A DNA stretch of 64,000 nucleotides, from the NCBI RefSeq assembly GCF_014334325.1, contig NZ_JACSET010000008.1:1-64000 (forward strand). Direction: 5' to 3'. The notes under the pieces were generated by a model. That model was not told the DNA's origin, searched no databases, and worked only from the letters and a program-made list of their open reading frames with translations. This DNA comes from Treponema sp. Marseille-Q4130. Lineage in GTDB: Bacteria > Spirochaetota > Spirochaetia > Treponematales > Treponemataceae. Positions 51,700 through 60,792 of the stretch are shown piece by piece. The translations under genes were made by a program, and so were the position numbers. How positions within the stretch are numbered: position 1 is the stretch's first letter; the number at the start of each line of letters is the position of its first letter.

Positions 51700-52152
51700 T
51701 TACATTGCGAGCTTAAACACGATTTTCCGTACGGTTTCCGGATTTTTGAGCGAAATGCAGGGTTCGTGACCTTCTCCGGGAAACAAAACGATGAATTTTC
51801 CGGGTTTTGCGATATAGGACGCCGCCAATTCGCCGTCAAAAAATTGAATATCGCTTTCGGCATCGTATTCGTTCCGCGCTTTCATGCCGGCATTTTCGCA
51901 TACATCGATGATCTCTTCGCCCGACATGATGAACTGCACATCCGCCGCGTGCCGGTGCGTTTCGTAGCCTTTCGTGCCTTTTGCGCGCGTTTGATATTCG
52001 CTCACGGAATAGCGCACCGATGCGTCGTCCGTCGCATACGAACCTGTCACCGCCGTTTCCGCTTTTCCGGAGCGGAGCACTGCGGCAACCGCTCGAAGCT
52101 GCGGAAAAGAAGCCGCGTATTTTTCGATGTTTTCAATCGTATCGATAATCAT
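51700..52152 (-). CDS. YhcH/YjgK/YiaL family protein
   Basis: 150 residues of the cupin-like family found with sialic acid and other sugar-acid genes; members are thought to act on sugar anomers or as mutarotase-like enzymes. YETHRHAADVQFIMSGEE contains the metal-type His residues, and GKFIVLFPGEGHEP the second set. GGGAG precedes the ATG at 52152. It lies upstream of the TRAP cluster on the same strand, with the cluster promoter between. Confidence 0.9.
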   Translation of the reverse strand: MIIDTIENIEKYAASFPQLRAVAAVLRSGKAETAVTGSYATDDASVRYSVSEYQTRAKGTKGYETHRHAADVQFIMSGEEIIDVCENAGMKARNEYDAESDIQFFDGELAASYIAKPGKFIVLFPGEGHEPCISLKNPETVRKIVFKLAM

Positions 52153-52479
52153 AATTTCTCCCATGAAAATTTTTAATTATCATAGAATTTCGGATACCGC
52201 TTGTCAAATGAATAACCTTGCCGCAGAGCGCCGTAACAAAAGGTATTGAAATTCCCGCACAAATAAAAATGATAAAATTTTCATTTTTCCTGTAGCAAAT
52301 CTTTTGAAAATTTGTTATATTCTACGACGGTTGATATGAAATGTACGGGCCTCGAACGGGATCCATGCATTTCGTAAAACTTTTTCGGAAACCTGAGTTT
52401 ACTTTAAAAATAATGCGCTTCACATTCCTATAAAAGTTTTATCCGAATTCTATTAAAAATTAAGGAACCGAAGCATTGT
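52153..52479. other. Intergenic region between divergent genes
   Basis: A+T-rich with no gene. Two short inverted repeats are visible (AAAATGA...TTCATTTT near 52266, CAAAT...AATTTG near 52306). The stretch GCAGAGCGCCGTA ... CCCGCACAAATAAAAAT recalls the end of the direct repeats around BrnTA. Confidence 0.35.
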
Positions 52480-53706
52480 ATGACGCCTGTAATCAATAGC
52501 ATTCTCACCTATCTCGTGGTGGATTTTCTTTGTATCGCATTTTCCGTATTTATCATAAAAAAATTAACAACGGATATAGGCAGCGAACTCGAAATACGTA
52601 TGTTGAAGATCATGCTGCAGGTATTTATCCTATATTCGTTGGTCGATGCAATATGGATCGTGGGTGAATACGGCTATATGCGGTTCTATATACGTATCGT
52701 AAACGGTATCGTTTGTTTCTTTTCCATTTTCCTGATAAGCGTTCTTTCTTTTTTTATGTTTATCTATACGGAAATCCGATTGAAAACCGCGTTTATGAAA
52801 AAGCCCGAACTGTGGATTATCGCGTCGGTGCCGCTTGCGTTTTCGCTGTTTATGTGCGCATCGTCGTATTATACGGGATGGATCTATTACATAACACCCG
52901 ACAATGAATACCGGCGCGGTCCCTACTATTGCTGGCAGATGGCGATCGTGTTTTTTTATTTTGTCATTGCGCTGCTTCGGGCTCTGTGCTGCGGAGCGAA
53001 AGAAACTATGCCGATGCGACGGCGCGCAACGTTCGGCTTCGCCCTTGCGATTGCCGTTTGTTTTGCGATCGGTTCGCTTCAGATGTTTATTCCCGGCACT
53101 CCTCTTATCGTGATCGCCATATTTTCCGGATTTTTGATCATGTTTGTTAATTTTCAGCAGGCGCAGATTTTCAGCGATGCGCTTACCGATTTAAATAACC
53201 GGCGGCGTGCGAATCAATATCTCGAAACGAAATTCAACAGCCCTCTTACCGAATGGCCGCTGTATTTATTTATGCTCGATATCAATTCGTTCAAAGAGAT
53301 AAACGATACATACGGCCATATCGAAGGGGACAAAGTGTTGCGTATCGTCGCGCAGGCGCTGAGGATGACAAGCCAAAAGTACAGCACTTTTGCCGCGAGG
53401 TTCGGCGGCGATGAATTTTTGTTAATCGGAGAATCCTTGTACGTGTCGAGCCCCGATGAATTGATAAATCATTTTAATAAAGCGCTTGAGGCGGAGGTCG
53501 CGGCACGAAGACTTCCGTATGCCGTTACGTTGAGCATCGGCTATGCAAAAACAGACGGACAGAGTATATCGATCGTTGAACTTATAAAAAAAGCGGACGA
53601 TATGCTTTATAAAAATAAAAGCCGCGCTCATTCTGCTGCCCCCGACAACAGGAGTATAATGCAGAGCGAAAACAGGAGCGGAAAAATACTGGTACCGTTT
53701 TTCTGA
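52480..53706 (+). CDS. Membrane diguanylate cyclase (GGDEF)
   Basis: 408 residues: about seven N-terminal membrane segments (~5-220, 7TM-like input) and a GGDEF domain (~230-395). The active-site loop ARFGGDEFLL is intact, as are DINSFKEINDTYGH metal and base contacts, so cyclic-di-GMP synthesis is expected. The RxxD product-inhibition site is absent (KYST at that place). No EAL domain. Confidence 0.92.
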   Translation: MTPVINSILTYLVVDFLCIAFSVFIIKKLTTDIGSELEIRMLKIMLQVFILYSLVDAIWIVGEYGYMRFYIRIVNGIVCFFSIFLISVLSFFMFIYTEIRLKTAFMKKPELWIIASVPLAFSLFMCASSYYTGWIYYITPDNEYRRGPYYCWQMAIVFFYFVIALLRALCCGAKETMPMRRRATFGFALAIAVCFAIGSLQMFIPGTPLIVIAIFSGFLIMFVNFQQAQIFSDALTDLNNRRRANQYLETKFNSPLTEWPLYLFMLDINSFKEINDTYGHIEGDKVLRIVAQALRMTSQKYSTFAARFGGDEFLLIGESLYVSSPDELINHFNKALEAEVAARRLPYAVTLSIGYAKTDGQSISIVELIKKADDMLYKNKSRAHSAAPDNRSIMQSENRSGKILVPFF

Positions 53707-53875
53707 AAGCGCAAACTTAATTACTTTTAAAAATAAAATTAATAATAATTATTAAAAATACCGTATGATATGCACACTGTTTTATAAAATACCCACACAA
53801 CCAATAACTTTGTCGCAGTGTATTTTTGTAAATAGAATTAATAATTATTAATCATATAGCCTCGTGCGGTATTGT

Positions 53876-54583
53876 TTATGCATACAGCAAAAAGATCGCG
53901 GGTATTTTATTAATTTCGGGAATCGGGGACTTTTTCCATTCGGAAACGGACTTCGTGCGGATAAATTCTTCGCCGCACGTGATGCCCGCAGCTATGCACA
54001 GTTTCGTTTCACCCTTGAGCGATGATAAAAGCGACGACAAAAGCTGCATATTGCGGTACGGCGCTTCGATAAAAAGCTGCGTCTGCTTTTCTTTGTAAAC
54101 GCGGCTTTCAAGCTGCTTGATTCGTTGTACGCGCGCATCGGGCTTTGCAGGGAGATAGCCGTTGAATGCGAAGTTCTGTCCGTTAAAACCGCTGGCCATA
54201 AGCGCCATGATGATCGAAGAGGGTCCTGCAAGAGGGGCAACGCGGAAGCTTTTTTTGTGCGCGAGCGCGACGACAGCCGCACCGGGATCCGCGACTGCGG
54301 GGCAGCCTGCTTCCGAAATGACGCCTATTGCAAAGCCCGCTTTAAGCGGCGCGAGGAACGGCTCGATTTTCGTCACATCGGTGTGTTCGTCGAGCACGAA
54401 AAAGGTCAGCGTGTCTATGTCTATTGCGCGGTCGATCTTTTTGAGAAAACGCCGTGCGCTCCGCACGTTTTCAACGATAAAATATTTTATCGCGGAAATA
54501 ATGTGCCGATTGTATTCCGGGATGACGCGTTCGATTTCCGTGTCGCCGAGCGTCGTCGGAATAAGGTATAATGCCGCTTCCAT
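53876..54583 (-). CDS. RsmI-like SAM-dependent methyltransferase
   Basis: 235 residues of the tetrapyrrole-methylase fold family to which the 16S rRNA methyltransferase RsmI belongs. Visible are YLIPTTLGD at the start, VISEAGCPAVADPGAAVV, the LAGPSSIIMALMASGF block and FIEAPYRN. It is shorter and more divergent than standard RsmI (about 280 residues), so it may be the treponemal paralogue with another target. The ATG at 54583 has GGAGG. Confidence 0.82.
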   Translation of the reverse strand: MEAALYLIPTTLGDTEIERVIPEYNRHIISAIKYFIVENVRSARRFLKKIDRAIDIDTLTFFVLDEHTDVTKIEPFLAPLKAGFAIGVISEAGCPAVADPGAAVVALAHKKSFRVAPLAGPSSIIMALMASGFNGQNFAFNGYLPAKPDARVQRIKQLESRVYKEKQTQLFIEAPYRNMQLLSSLLSSLKGETKLCIAAGITCGEEFIRTKSVSEWKKSPIPEINKIPAIFLLYA

Positions 54584-54602
54584 AATCTCAATCCTCCGAT
54601 TA

Positions 54603-55928
54603 TTACACTTGTCGACCGTCCCACGATTTCGAATGCGCTTTTTCATACGCGACTGCTTTGTCGAAGTCGGCTTCAGGCGAACAAAATCGTTCGATCTGCA
54701 GCTGTGTCGCATACAGCCGTCGCAGGCATTCGGTTTTATCGGTGTCGCCGAGTTTCGATTTTTCGATGCCGTCGCCGAGTACGCGGATCGTTTCGTCGTA
54801 AATCCTGCACGGCACGGGAAAGGGATGCCCGTCTTTTCCTCCGTGTGCAAACGAAAACCGTGCGGGATCGGTAAAACGCGACGGCGTTCCGTATACGATT
54901 TCGCTTACGAGCGCAAGCGACTGCAGTGTGCGCGGTCCGAGTCCCGGTGTAAGTAAAAGCGATTCGAAATTTTCCGGAGGGCTTTCGTATGCTGCAGCAA
55001 GTACGGCGCCGAGCCGTTTCAAATCGATGTCTTCGGCGCGTACGTCGTGACGTGCGCTCATCGTTATGGAGCGCGATGAGTGCAAAATGCGAGCCGTTTT
55101 TGCGACGTCGTTCGAGTGCGGGGCGGGCGAGGGGCAAACGGTTTCCGCAGCTTTGACTGCGCTTTCGGTGAGGTCGGGAAAAAGTTCAGGCTCTCTCGGC
55201 ACGACCATTGCCGCAGAAGGCGATGTGATATGCGAAAGTTCGTGCAGAATGCGCTCGGGATTTTCGTTCGCGATTTCGACGATCGCAGAACGTGTAGGCT
55301 CCGCTGCCGGATCGGTGAGGTTTAAGATTTCGCCTTGCGTTTCTCCGACGACGCCCGTATGCGGCTCTTCGACAAAAGAGCGCAGTTTCGGCGAACACCA
55401 GTGATATCGCCTCGCCGTGCGCGACGCGGCATTCATGCCCTGCTGCACGACCGCCCAATCGCCTTCGTCGGTTACAATAAAATTATGCTGATACAGCTGA
55501 AAGCCGTCTTGGACGGCGTTGTTATCGACCTTTGCGCAAAGTTTGCTTGCGCGCACGAGGGAAGTTCCGTCGAGTCCCGCAGCGTCCGATAAAAATAATA
55601 ATTCGTTCGGTGTATTGCGCGAATATTTTCCGCGTCCGCCGCACACACAGATGCCGAGTTCCCGTCCGCGTTCGTTCAGTCCGCGCTTGAGTGCATACAT
55701 GACGCTCGTCGTTATGCCCGACGAATGCCAGTCCATGCCGAGTACCGCACCGAAGGACTGAAACCACATCGGATCGCTCAAGCGCACGAGTACTTCGCGC
55801 TTACCGTAATTTTGAATGATCGATTCGACAATCAGCGTGCCCAGTTTTTTCATACGCTCGGCGAGCCATATTGGGACTGTGCCCCGATGCAACGGCAAAT
55901 CCGCGCATCCCGTGCGCCGTGCCCTCAA
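54603..55928 (-). CDS. DUF763 protein
   Basis: 441 residues of the DUF763 family: RRTGCADLPLHRGTVPIWLAERM, SDPMWFQSFGAVLGMDWHSSG and CVCGGRGKYSRNTPNELL are diagnostic. Family members are common in archaea and thermophiles; a nuclease or DNA-related role has been suggested but not shown. The start is a TTG at 55928 with GGAG six bases upstream, sharing a four-base TTGA overlap with the TetR stop. Confidence 0.88.
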   Translation of the reverse strand: MRARRTGCADLPLHRGTVPIWLAERMKKLGTLIVESIIQNYGKREVLVRLSDPMWFQSFGAVLGMDWHSSGITTSVMYALKRGLNERGRELGICVCGGRGKYSRNTPNELLFLSDAAGLDGTSLVRASKLCAKVDNNAVQDGFQLYQHNFIVTDEGDWAVVQQGMNAASRTARRYHWCSPKLRSFVEEPHTGVVGETQGEILNLTDPAAEPTRSAIVEIANENPERILHELSHITSPSAAMVVPREPELFPDLTESAVKAAETVCPSPAPHSNDVAKTARILHSSRSITMSARHDVRAEDIDLKRLGAVLAAAYESPPENFESLLLTPGLGPRTLQSLALVSEIVYGTPSRFTDPARFSFAHGGKDGHPFPVPCRIYDETIRVLGDGIEKSKLGDTDKTECLRRLYATQLQIERFCSPEADFDKAVAYEKAHSKSWDGRQV

Positions 55929-56533
55929 GCGCGGCTCCGCTTTGCGATGATGCCGTCGACGGCGAAGTTGAGTATGTCGCGTATGTCGTCGATGTTTTCC
56001 TGCGCAAGGACGGCGAGGCGGAAGATTGCGGATTCGATCAATCCGTAAAACATATCGTTTACGACTTTGACGTTTATCTTTTTGAATTCGCCCGATTTTG
56101 CGCCGCGGATGAGCAGCGTCGTCATGATATGCCGCAGTTTGATGACGCGCCGCATGACACGCTCCCGCGGATCGACGCCCGATTTTTGCAGCTGTATCAA
56201 ATACAGGAGCAGAACACTGAACAGCTTTTTATTTTCTCCGATCGCATCGACGATACTCATCAGCATTTTTCGGAAACATTTTTCCGTGTTGAGCGATGTA
56301 TTGTTGACGATCTGCATGATCGTCGTTTCGATTCCCGATACGAGCTGCTTGATGCTCCATAAAAAAATCTCGCGCTTGTTTTTAAAATAAATGTACAGCG
56401 TCGTCCGCGTAATACCGCATCGGTCGGCGATCTTTTGAAAGGTGACGTCTTCGTAGCCTTCTTCAACGAAAACGTCGAGCGCTTTTTCGAGTATCTTTCG
56501 TTTACGTTTTTCGTGTTCGACGATGATCGCCAT
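55925..56533 (-). CDS. TetR-family transcription regulator
   Basis: 202 residues: the HTH KILEKALDVFVEEGYEDVTFQKIADRCGITRTTLYIYFKNK fills the first ~55 residues; the C-terminal ligand domain is helical. GGAGG precedes the ATG. It sits between the THUMP methyltransferase and the DUF763 gene, coupled to the latter by TTGA. Confidence 0.92.
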   Translation of the reverse strand: MAIIVEHEKRKRKILEKALDVFVEEGYEDVTFQKIADRCGITRTTLYIYFKNKREIFLWSIKQLVSGIETTIMQIVNNTSLNTEKCFRKMLMSIVDAIGENKKLFSVLLLYLIQLQKSGVDPRERVMRRVIKLRHIMTTLLIRGAKSGEFKKINVKVVNDMFYGLIESAIFRLAVLAQENIDDIRDILNFAVDGIIAKRSRA

Positions 56534-56546
56534 GAAAGCCCTCCGC

Positions 56547-57728
56547 CTACGCTTTTTCTTTTTTGCCGGAAGATATCGAGTACATATAAAAATGCGTATC
56601 GAGATTTCCGGCTTTAAAACTTTTCAATTTGTCCGCATAATGCCCCGAGCATTTTTGAAACTGTTTGCTTGCGGTGATGACGCCGATTTGCCAATTCGGA
56701 AAATTCGTCCACAGTGCGCCCATCTTTTTGTAGAGGGCTTCCGCTTCCGCCTCGTCTCCGAGCCGCTCGCCGTACGGAGGATTGCACAGCAAAAGCCCTT
56801 CATCGTACGGAGCCGCCAAATCGATAAAATCAGACTGTATGAAATCGGGGCGAGGAATACGGTTGTCTTTTCCGATGGACTGCAAAGCGCGTCCGGCTGC
56901 AACGCATGCGTGTTCGGCGTTCGCTTTGGCACGGTTTACCGCCTCTATGTCGATATCGCTTCCGGTAACGCGCACTTCGACATCCGTTCTGATCCGTTCC
57001 GCTTCCTGCGCACGGATCTCGTCCGCGCGTTTTTTATTAAAAACGGCAAGGTGTTCGAGCGCAAAGCTCCTGCCTGCCCCCGGTGCGATATTGTGCGCAA
57101 AAAGCATCGCTTCGATCGCGATCGTTCCCGAACCGCAAAAGGGGTCGTGCAGCGGCGTTCTTCTGCGCCACAGCATTTCCTGCAGCAGTACGGCGGCAAC
57201 CGTTTCGCGAAGCGGCGCCGTCCCTCCTCCCGTGCGGTAGCCGCGTTTGTACAGCGGCTCTCCCGAAAGATCGAGCAGGACGTTTACCTTATCGTTGTCG
57301 ATATATACGCGCACATCAGCAGTCTCTCCCGATTCGGGGAGTGTCGTCATGCGCCACTTGTCGCCGAGTTTTTTGTAGATCGCTTTTTGCACCATGCTTT
57401 GAATCGTCGGTTCCGAATTCAATTTCGAGTGATGAGAGCGCACTTTGTCCACGACGACGCGCACGTCCTTTTTTAATAAATCCTGCCAATCGGCCGCATA
57501 AGTGCCGGCAAAAAGCGAATCGAAATCGGCCGCCTGAAAAGAAGCCGCCTGCAGATATACGCGATCGGCCGTGCGGAGGCAGAGGTTCGCGCGAAAAAGC
57601 GCATCGTCGTCGCCGGTAAAAAAAACTCGTCCGGGCGCGTTTCCCGCGAGCTTGTAGCCGAGGTGTTTGATTTCATTGCCGAGTATTTTATCCGCGCCGA
57701 CGGCGCAGAGCGCAACGAGGGTATTCAT
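56547..57728 (-). CDS. THUMP-domain 23S rRNA methyltransferase (RlmL N-terminal-like)
   Basis: 393 residues: THUMP domain (~50-165) and a Rossmann methyltransferase with DPFCGSGTIAIEAML (~195) and catalytic LLCNPPYGERL (~305). It should make an m2G in 23S rRNA as the YpsC/RlmL type. No ribosome-binding site; a TATTTT box nine bases upstream with TTGCAC 17 bases before it suggests a leaderless mRNA. Confidence 0.9.
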   Translation of the reverse strand: MNTLVALCAVGADKILGNEIKHLGYKLAGNAPGRVFFTGDDDALFRANLCLRTADRVYLQAASFQAADFDSLFAGTYAADWQDLLKKDVRVVVDKVRSHHSKLNSEPTIQSMVQKAIYKKLGDKWRMTTLPESGETADVRVYIDNDKVNVLLDLSGEPLYKRGYRTGGGTAPLRETVAAVLLQEMLWRRRTPLHDPFCGSGTIAIEAMLFAHNIAPGAGRSFALEHLAVFNKKRADEIRAQEAERIRTDVEVRVTGSDIDIEAVNRAKANAEHACVAAGRALQSIGKDNRIPRPDFIQSDFIDLAAPYDEGLLLCNPPYGERLGDEAEAEALYKKMGALWTNFPNWQIGVITASKQFQKCSGHYADKLKSFKAGNLDTHFYMYSISSGKKEKA

Positions 57729-58043
57729 ACGGCTTTAAAAATAACATTTTTACGGATTTTGTGCAATTGTCGTATTTTGCGATTTTGCACGCCGAAAGCG
57801 CCGGCAATGGAAATTGTTAATAATTAATAATTATCAGGACGAAGCGGATCGGAAGATCCCGCCTTCCGCACTTCGGTAACCCTCATCCGCGCCCCGGCGC
57901 GGACGCTGCGCGGTGCTCCACGCGGGCGTAAGTCTTTCGTAAAAGCGGGCGATATTGCGAGTTGGAGCAGGTGCTCGTTTTGATATGCCGGCGGTTTTTT
58001 CCGCTTTTTGTAAACGACAGCGGCATTGTGCGCTCGGCACACG
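57729..58043. other. Intergenic region with promoter and dispersed repeat
   Basis: 57738-57766 is the minus-strand promoter of the methyltransferase. About 57831-57950 resembles 24349-24466 (GGATCGGAAGATCCCGCC, a G+C-rich core, then GCGGGCGTAAG). No gene is seen. Confidence 0.5.
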
Positions 58044-58895
58044 TTACCGCTTTCCGAAAAATTCCCGGATTTCATCGAGCCGATCGATCGCGTCTTTTCG
58101 TCCGATGTCGTACAGCGCTTTGATTTTTGTACCGTCTTTTTCCGTACGCCCGACACCCGCGGTGTGCTTCGGACGGATGAGCAAAACCGAGCCCGCTTCC
58201 GCCCTTCGTTCGATATCTGCGACTTCCTCGTTGTATACGATATGGCGCATTTTCATCGCACGGATGAGCGCGGGATATTTCCGCATTGCAATGCGCAGCG
58301 CGGGGAGCAGCGGATTTTTCCCTTTTCGGTATCCTTCAGGCTGCGTCAAAATGACGATGTTTCGCGTATAGCCGAGCCGCTCGAAAGCGCGGAGCGGGAT
58401 CGAATCGGCGATACCTCCGTCGAGCATTTTACGGCCGTTCGCGCATACGATGTTCGAAGCGAGCGGCATGGACGCCGACGCCTGCAGCCATTTCATTTCA
58501 TCGCCGCGGAGCGTTTTGCACCGATGGTAAACGGGCTCACCCGTTTCGACGTCGGTACACGTTACGTAAAACGCAACCGGAGAAGATTCGAGCGCGTCGT
58601 TGTCGTAAGGATCGAGTTTTTCCGGCAGTTCGCGCCAGCAAAAATCCGCGTTGAATAAATCGCCCGTTCTAAGCCATGAGCGGAAACTCATATAGCGTTT
58701 GTCGCCGCAGTATTTCATCGTATAGCGGACGGATCGTCCGATTTGGTGCGACGCATAACTTGCTCCGTGAACGGCTCCCGCCGACACGCCGAGCACTCCG
58801 TCGACTTCGATGCCGTTTTCGCACAACACGTCGAGTATGCCCGCCGCATAGATGCCGCGGTGACCTCCGCCTTCGATTACGATTCCCGTTTTCAT
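58044..58895 (-). CDS. Patatin-like phospholipase
   Basis: 283 residues. Oxyanion loop GGGHRGIYAAG (~8-18), nucleophile elbow VLGVSAGAVHGASY with the Ser at ~40, and the catalytic Asp in MLDGGIADSIPL (~158). It should release fatty acids from lipids; no signal peptide, so cytoplasmic. GGCGGAAATA precedes the ATG. Confidence 0.93.
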   Translation of the reverse strand: MKTGIVIEGGGHRGIYAAGILDVLCENGIEVDGVLGVSAGAVHGASYASHQIGRSVRYTMKYCGDKRYMSFRSWLRTGDLFNADFCWRELPEKLDPYDNDALESSPVAFYVTCTDVETGEPVYHRCKTLRGDEMKWLQASASMPLASNIVCANGRKMLDGGIADSIPLRAFERLGYTRNIVILTQPEGYRKGKNPLLPALRIAMRKYPALIRAMKMRHIVYNEEVADIERRAEAGSVLLIRPKHTAGVGRTEKDGTKIKALYDIGRKDAIDRLDEIREFFGKR

Positions 58896-58925
58896 CGATA
58901 TATTTCCGCCTTTTCCGTATTTCGA

Positions 58926-59765
58926 TTATGTAATAAGTTTCCACTTGCCGTCGATCAGCAATTCGTGCGGCTTGAAATTCGATTTATACACCATCGACTT
59001 GCAGTCTTTAAGCCAATAGCCGAGATAGTACCGTTGTAAATGAAATGTTCGGCACAATTCGATTTCCCGCAATATGCTGTAGGTACCGATGCTTCTCTTT
59101 TTCGTTTCATCCGACGTGTCATAGTAAAAATAATTCGACGACAGGCTCGCTTTTCCCGTGTCGATGATGCCGACGCCGACGAGTTTTCCGCTGTACCTGT
59201 AATCCATATTTATCGTGCCGGAATAAAACGATTCGTACTTGCCGTCTTCCGCCGTGCGGCAGATGCCGTTCATATCGATGAGCGTTTTTTTCGCTTCGTC
59301 AAAACTTTTTTCAGAGGCGGGATTGTGCCGCTTGTCATAGGTGCGGAAAAGCGTAACTTTTTCGTCGGTCACGAATTCATCCGCTTTCGTCGTGAGCGTT
59401 ACGGCAAGATCGCGGTTCTTTTCAAGTACGCGCCGCTGCGACTTCGACGGCTCGAACGCGTCCGGAAAAATTCTGATCGGAATACACGCTTTGCAATCGG
59501 GACAGTCGGCGCGGTATACGTAGTTTCCCGCCCGGCGGAAGCCTTCGTCGAGGATGATGTCGAACAAAATTTGCTGACAGAGTGCGGGATTGTTTTCGGT
59601 GCGCACAGGCTCTTCACCGTGCGTCAGCATATCGGACGCTTCTTTCAGTGACGGAATGCGATAAATCGTTTCGTGCGACGTGCGGCCTTCAAAATAACCG
59701 CAGTCGCCGGCACACAGATTGTTAAAAGCGTCGTTTTGTTCGTCGGATGGGATATTGCCGGCCAT
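58926..59765 (-). CDS. Ate/Bpt-type aminoacyl-tRNA protein transferase
   Basis: 279 residues. N-terminal Cys motif CAGDCGYFEGR, then NYVYRADCPDCKACIPIRI, then DKRHNPAS, all typical of the ATE family, which adds Leu (Bpt) or Arg to N-terminal Asp or Glu and marks proteins for Clp degradation. Leucine is the usual bacterial donor; this is family inference. The ATG at 59765 lies two bases after the argC stop, so the two are coupled. Confidence 0.9.
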   Translation of the reverse strand: MAGNIPSDEQNDAFNNLCAGDCGYFEGRTSHETIYRIPSLKEASDMLTHGEEPVRTENNPALCQQILFDIILDEGFRRAGNYVYRADCPDCKACIPIRIFPDAFEPSKSQRRVLEKNRDLAVTLTTKADEFVTDEKVTLFRTYDKRHNPASEKSFDEAKKTLIDMNGICRTAEDGKYESFYSGTINMDYRYSGKLVGVGIIDTGKASLSSNYFYYDTSDETKKRSIGTYSILREIELCRTFHLQRYYLGYWLKDCKSMVYKSNFKPHELLIDGKWKLIT

Positions 59766-59767
59766 CG

Positions 59768-60706
59768 TTACAGTCCCGTCCCCTCGTCGATTCCCATCAT
59801 GATATTCATACACTGCACTGCAGCTCCCGACGCTCCCTTGCCGAGATTGTCGAAGCGTGCGGAGATTACGATGCGCTCGTCGTTTCCGTACACGAATATC
59901 TGCATATTGTTCGTTCCCGAAAGCGTATTTGCCGCGATGAATCCGTTTTCGATCGTATCCTGCAGTTCCATAACCTTAATAAATTTTGAACCCGCATAGC
60001 ACGACGCAAACATTTCCCGCACGTTAAGGGCGGAAACTTTTTTTGTAAGCAGCCGCACGTGCAGAGGCACGGTAACCATCATACCCGAAAAATAATCGCA
60101 TATATACGGAGTAAAGGCGGGCGGAAAATCCAAACCGCTTATCTTTTGCATTTCCGGCAAATGCTTGTGGTGCTGCGTGAGCGCGTAGAGGCGAGGGGAG
60201 GCGAGCTCTTCGGGACGGTTTTTCACTTCGTATTCGGCGATCGCTTTTTTGCCCGCGCCGCTGTAGCCTGAAACCGCGTGGCATACGACGGGATAATCGC
60301 GCCCCATGATGTGCGAAGAGATGAGCGGAAAGCAGATCGCGTTAAAGCCGCTCGCGTAGCAACCCGGAACCGCGACCCGTTTCGATCTTTCGATGCGGCG
60401 CCTGAAATCGCTTGAAAGTTCGGGAAAGCCGTAATCCCAGCCGGGGGCCGTACGGTGCGCGGTGGAAGCGTCGATGATGCGCACTGCGGGATTCGTGCAC
60501 AGTTCTGCGGTTTCGACGGCAGCGGCGTCGGGGAGACATAAAAACGTAAAGTCGGAATTATTAATTAATTTTTTTCGTTCGTCCGCGTCTTTTCTTTTGT
60601 CGTCGTCTATGCGCAGCATTTCGATGTCGCTGCGCTTTGCAAAGCGTTCGTATATCTTTAAACCCGTCGTGCCTTCCTGTCCGTCGATAAAAACTCTGTA
60701 TGCCAT
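59768..60706 (-). CDS. argC: N-acetyl-gamma-glutamyl-phosphate reductase, type 2
   Basis: 312 residues; third step of arginine synthesis, reducing acetylglutamyl phosphate with NADPH. The short type 2 form is shown by YRVFIDGQEGTTGLKIYERF and the catalytic Cys in VPGCYASGFN (~130). The ATG at 60706 is seven bases after TATAGT with no ribosome-binding site. No other arg gene is near. Confidence 0.94.
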   Translation of the reverse strand: MAYRVFIDGQEGTTGLKIYERFAKRSDIEMLRIDDDKRKDADERKKLINNSDFTFLCLPDAAAVETAELCTNPAVRIIDASTAHRTAPGWDYGFPELSSDFRRRIERSKRVAVPGCYASGFNAICFPLISSHIMGRDYPVVCHAVSGYSGAGKKAIAEYEVKNRPEELASPRLYALTQHHKHLPEMQKISGLDFPPAFTPYICDYFSGMMVTVPLHVRLLTKKVSALNVREMFASCYAGSKFIKVMELQDTIENGFIAANTLSGTNNMQIFVYGNDERIVISARFDNLGKGASGAAVQCMNIMMGIDEGTGL

Positions 60707-60713
60707 AGATACT

Positions 60714-60742
60714 ACTATAGTGCACCGAAAAAAAGAGTGCAA
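60714..60742 (-). promoter_or_regulatory. Promoter giving a leaderless argC transcript
   Basis: TTGCAC, 17 bases, TATAGT, then seven bases to the ATG. Confidence 0.7.
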
Positions 60743-60792
60743 TCACGATGTGCGTAAGAGCGAACCGTAGCCGGTGGATTATCGAAAGACGT

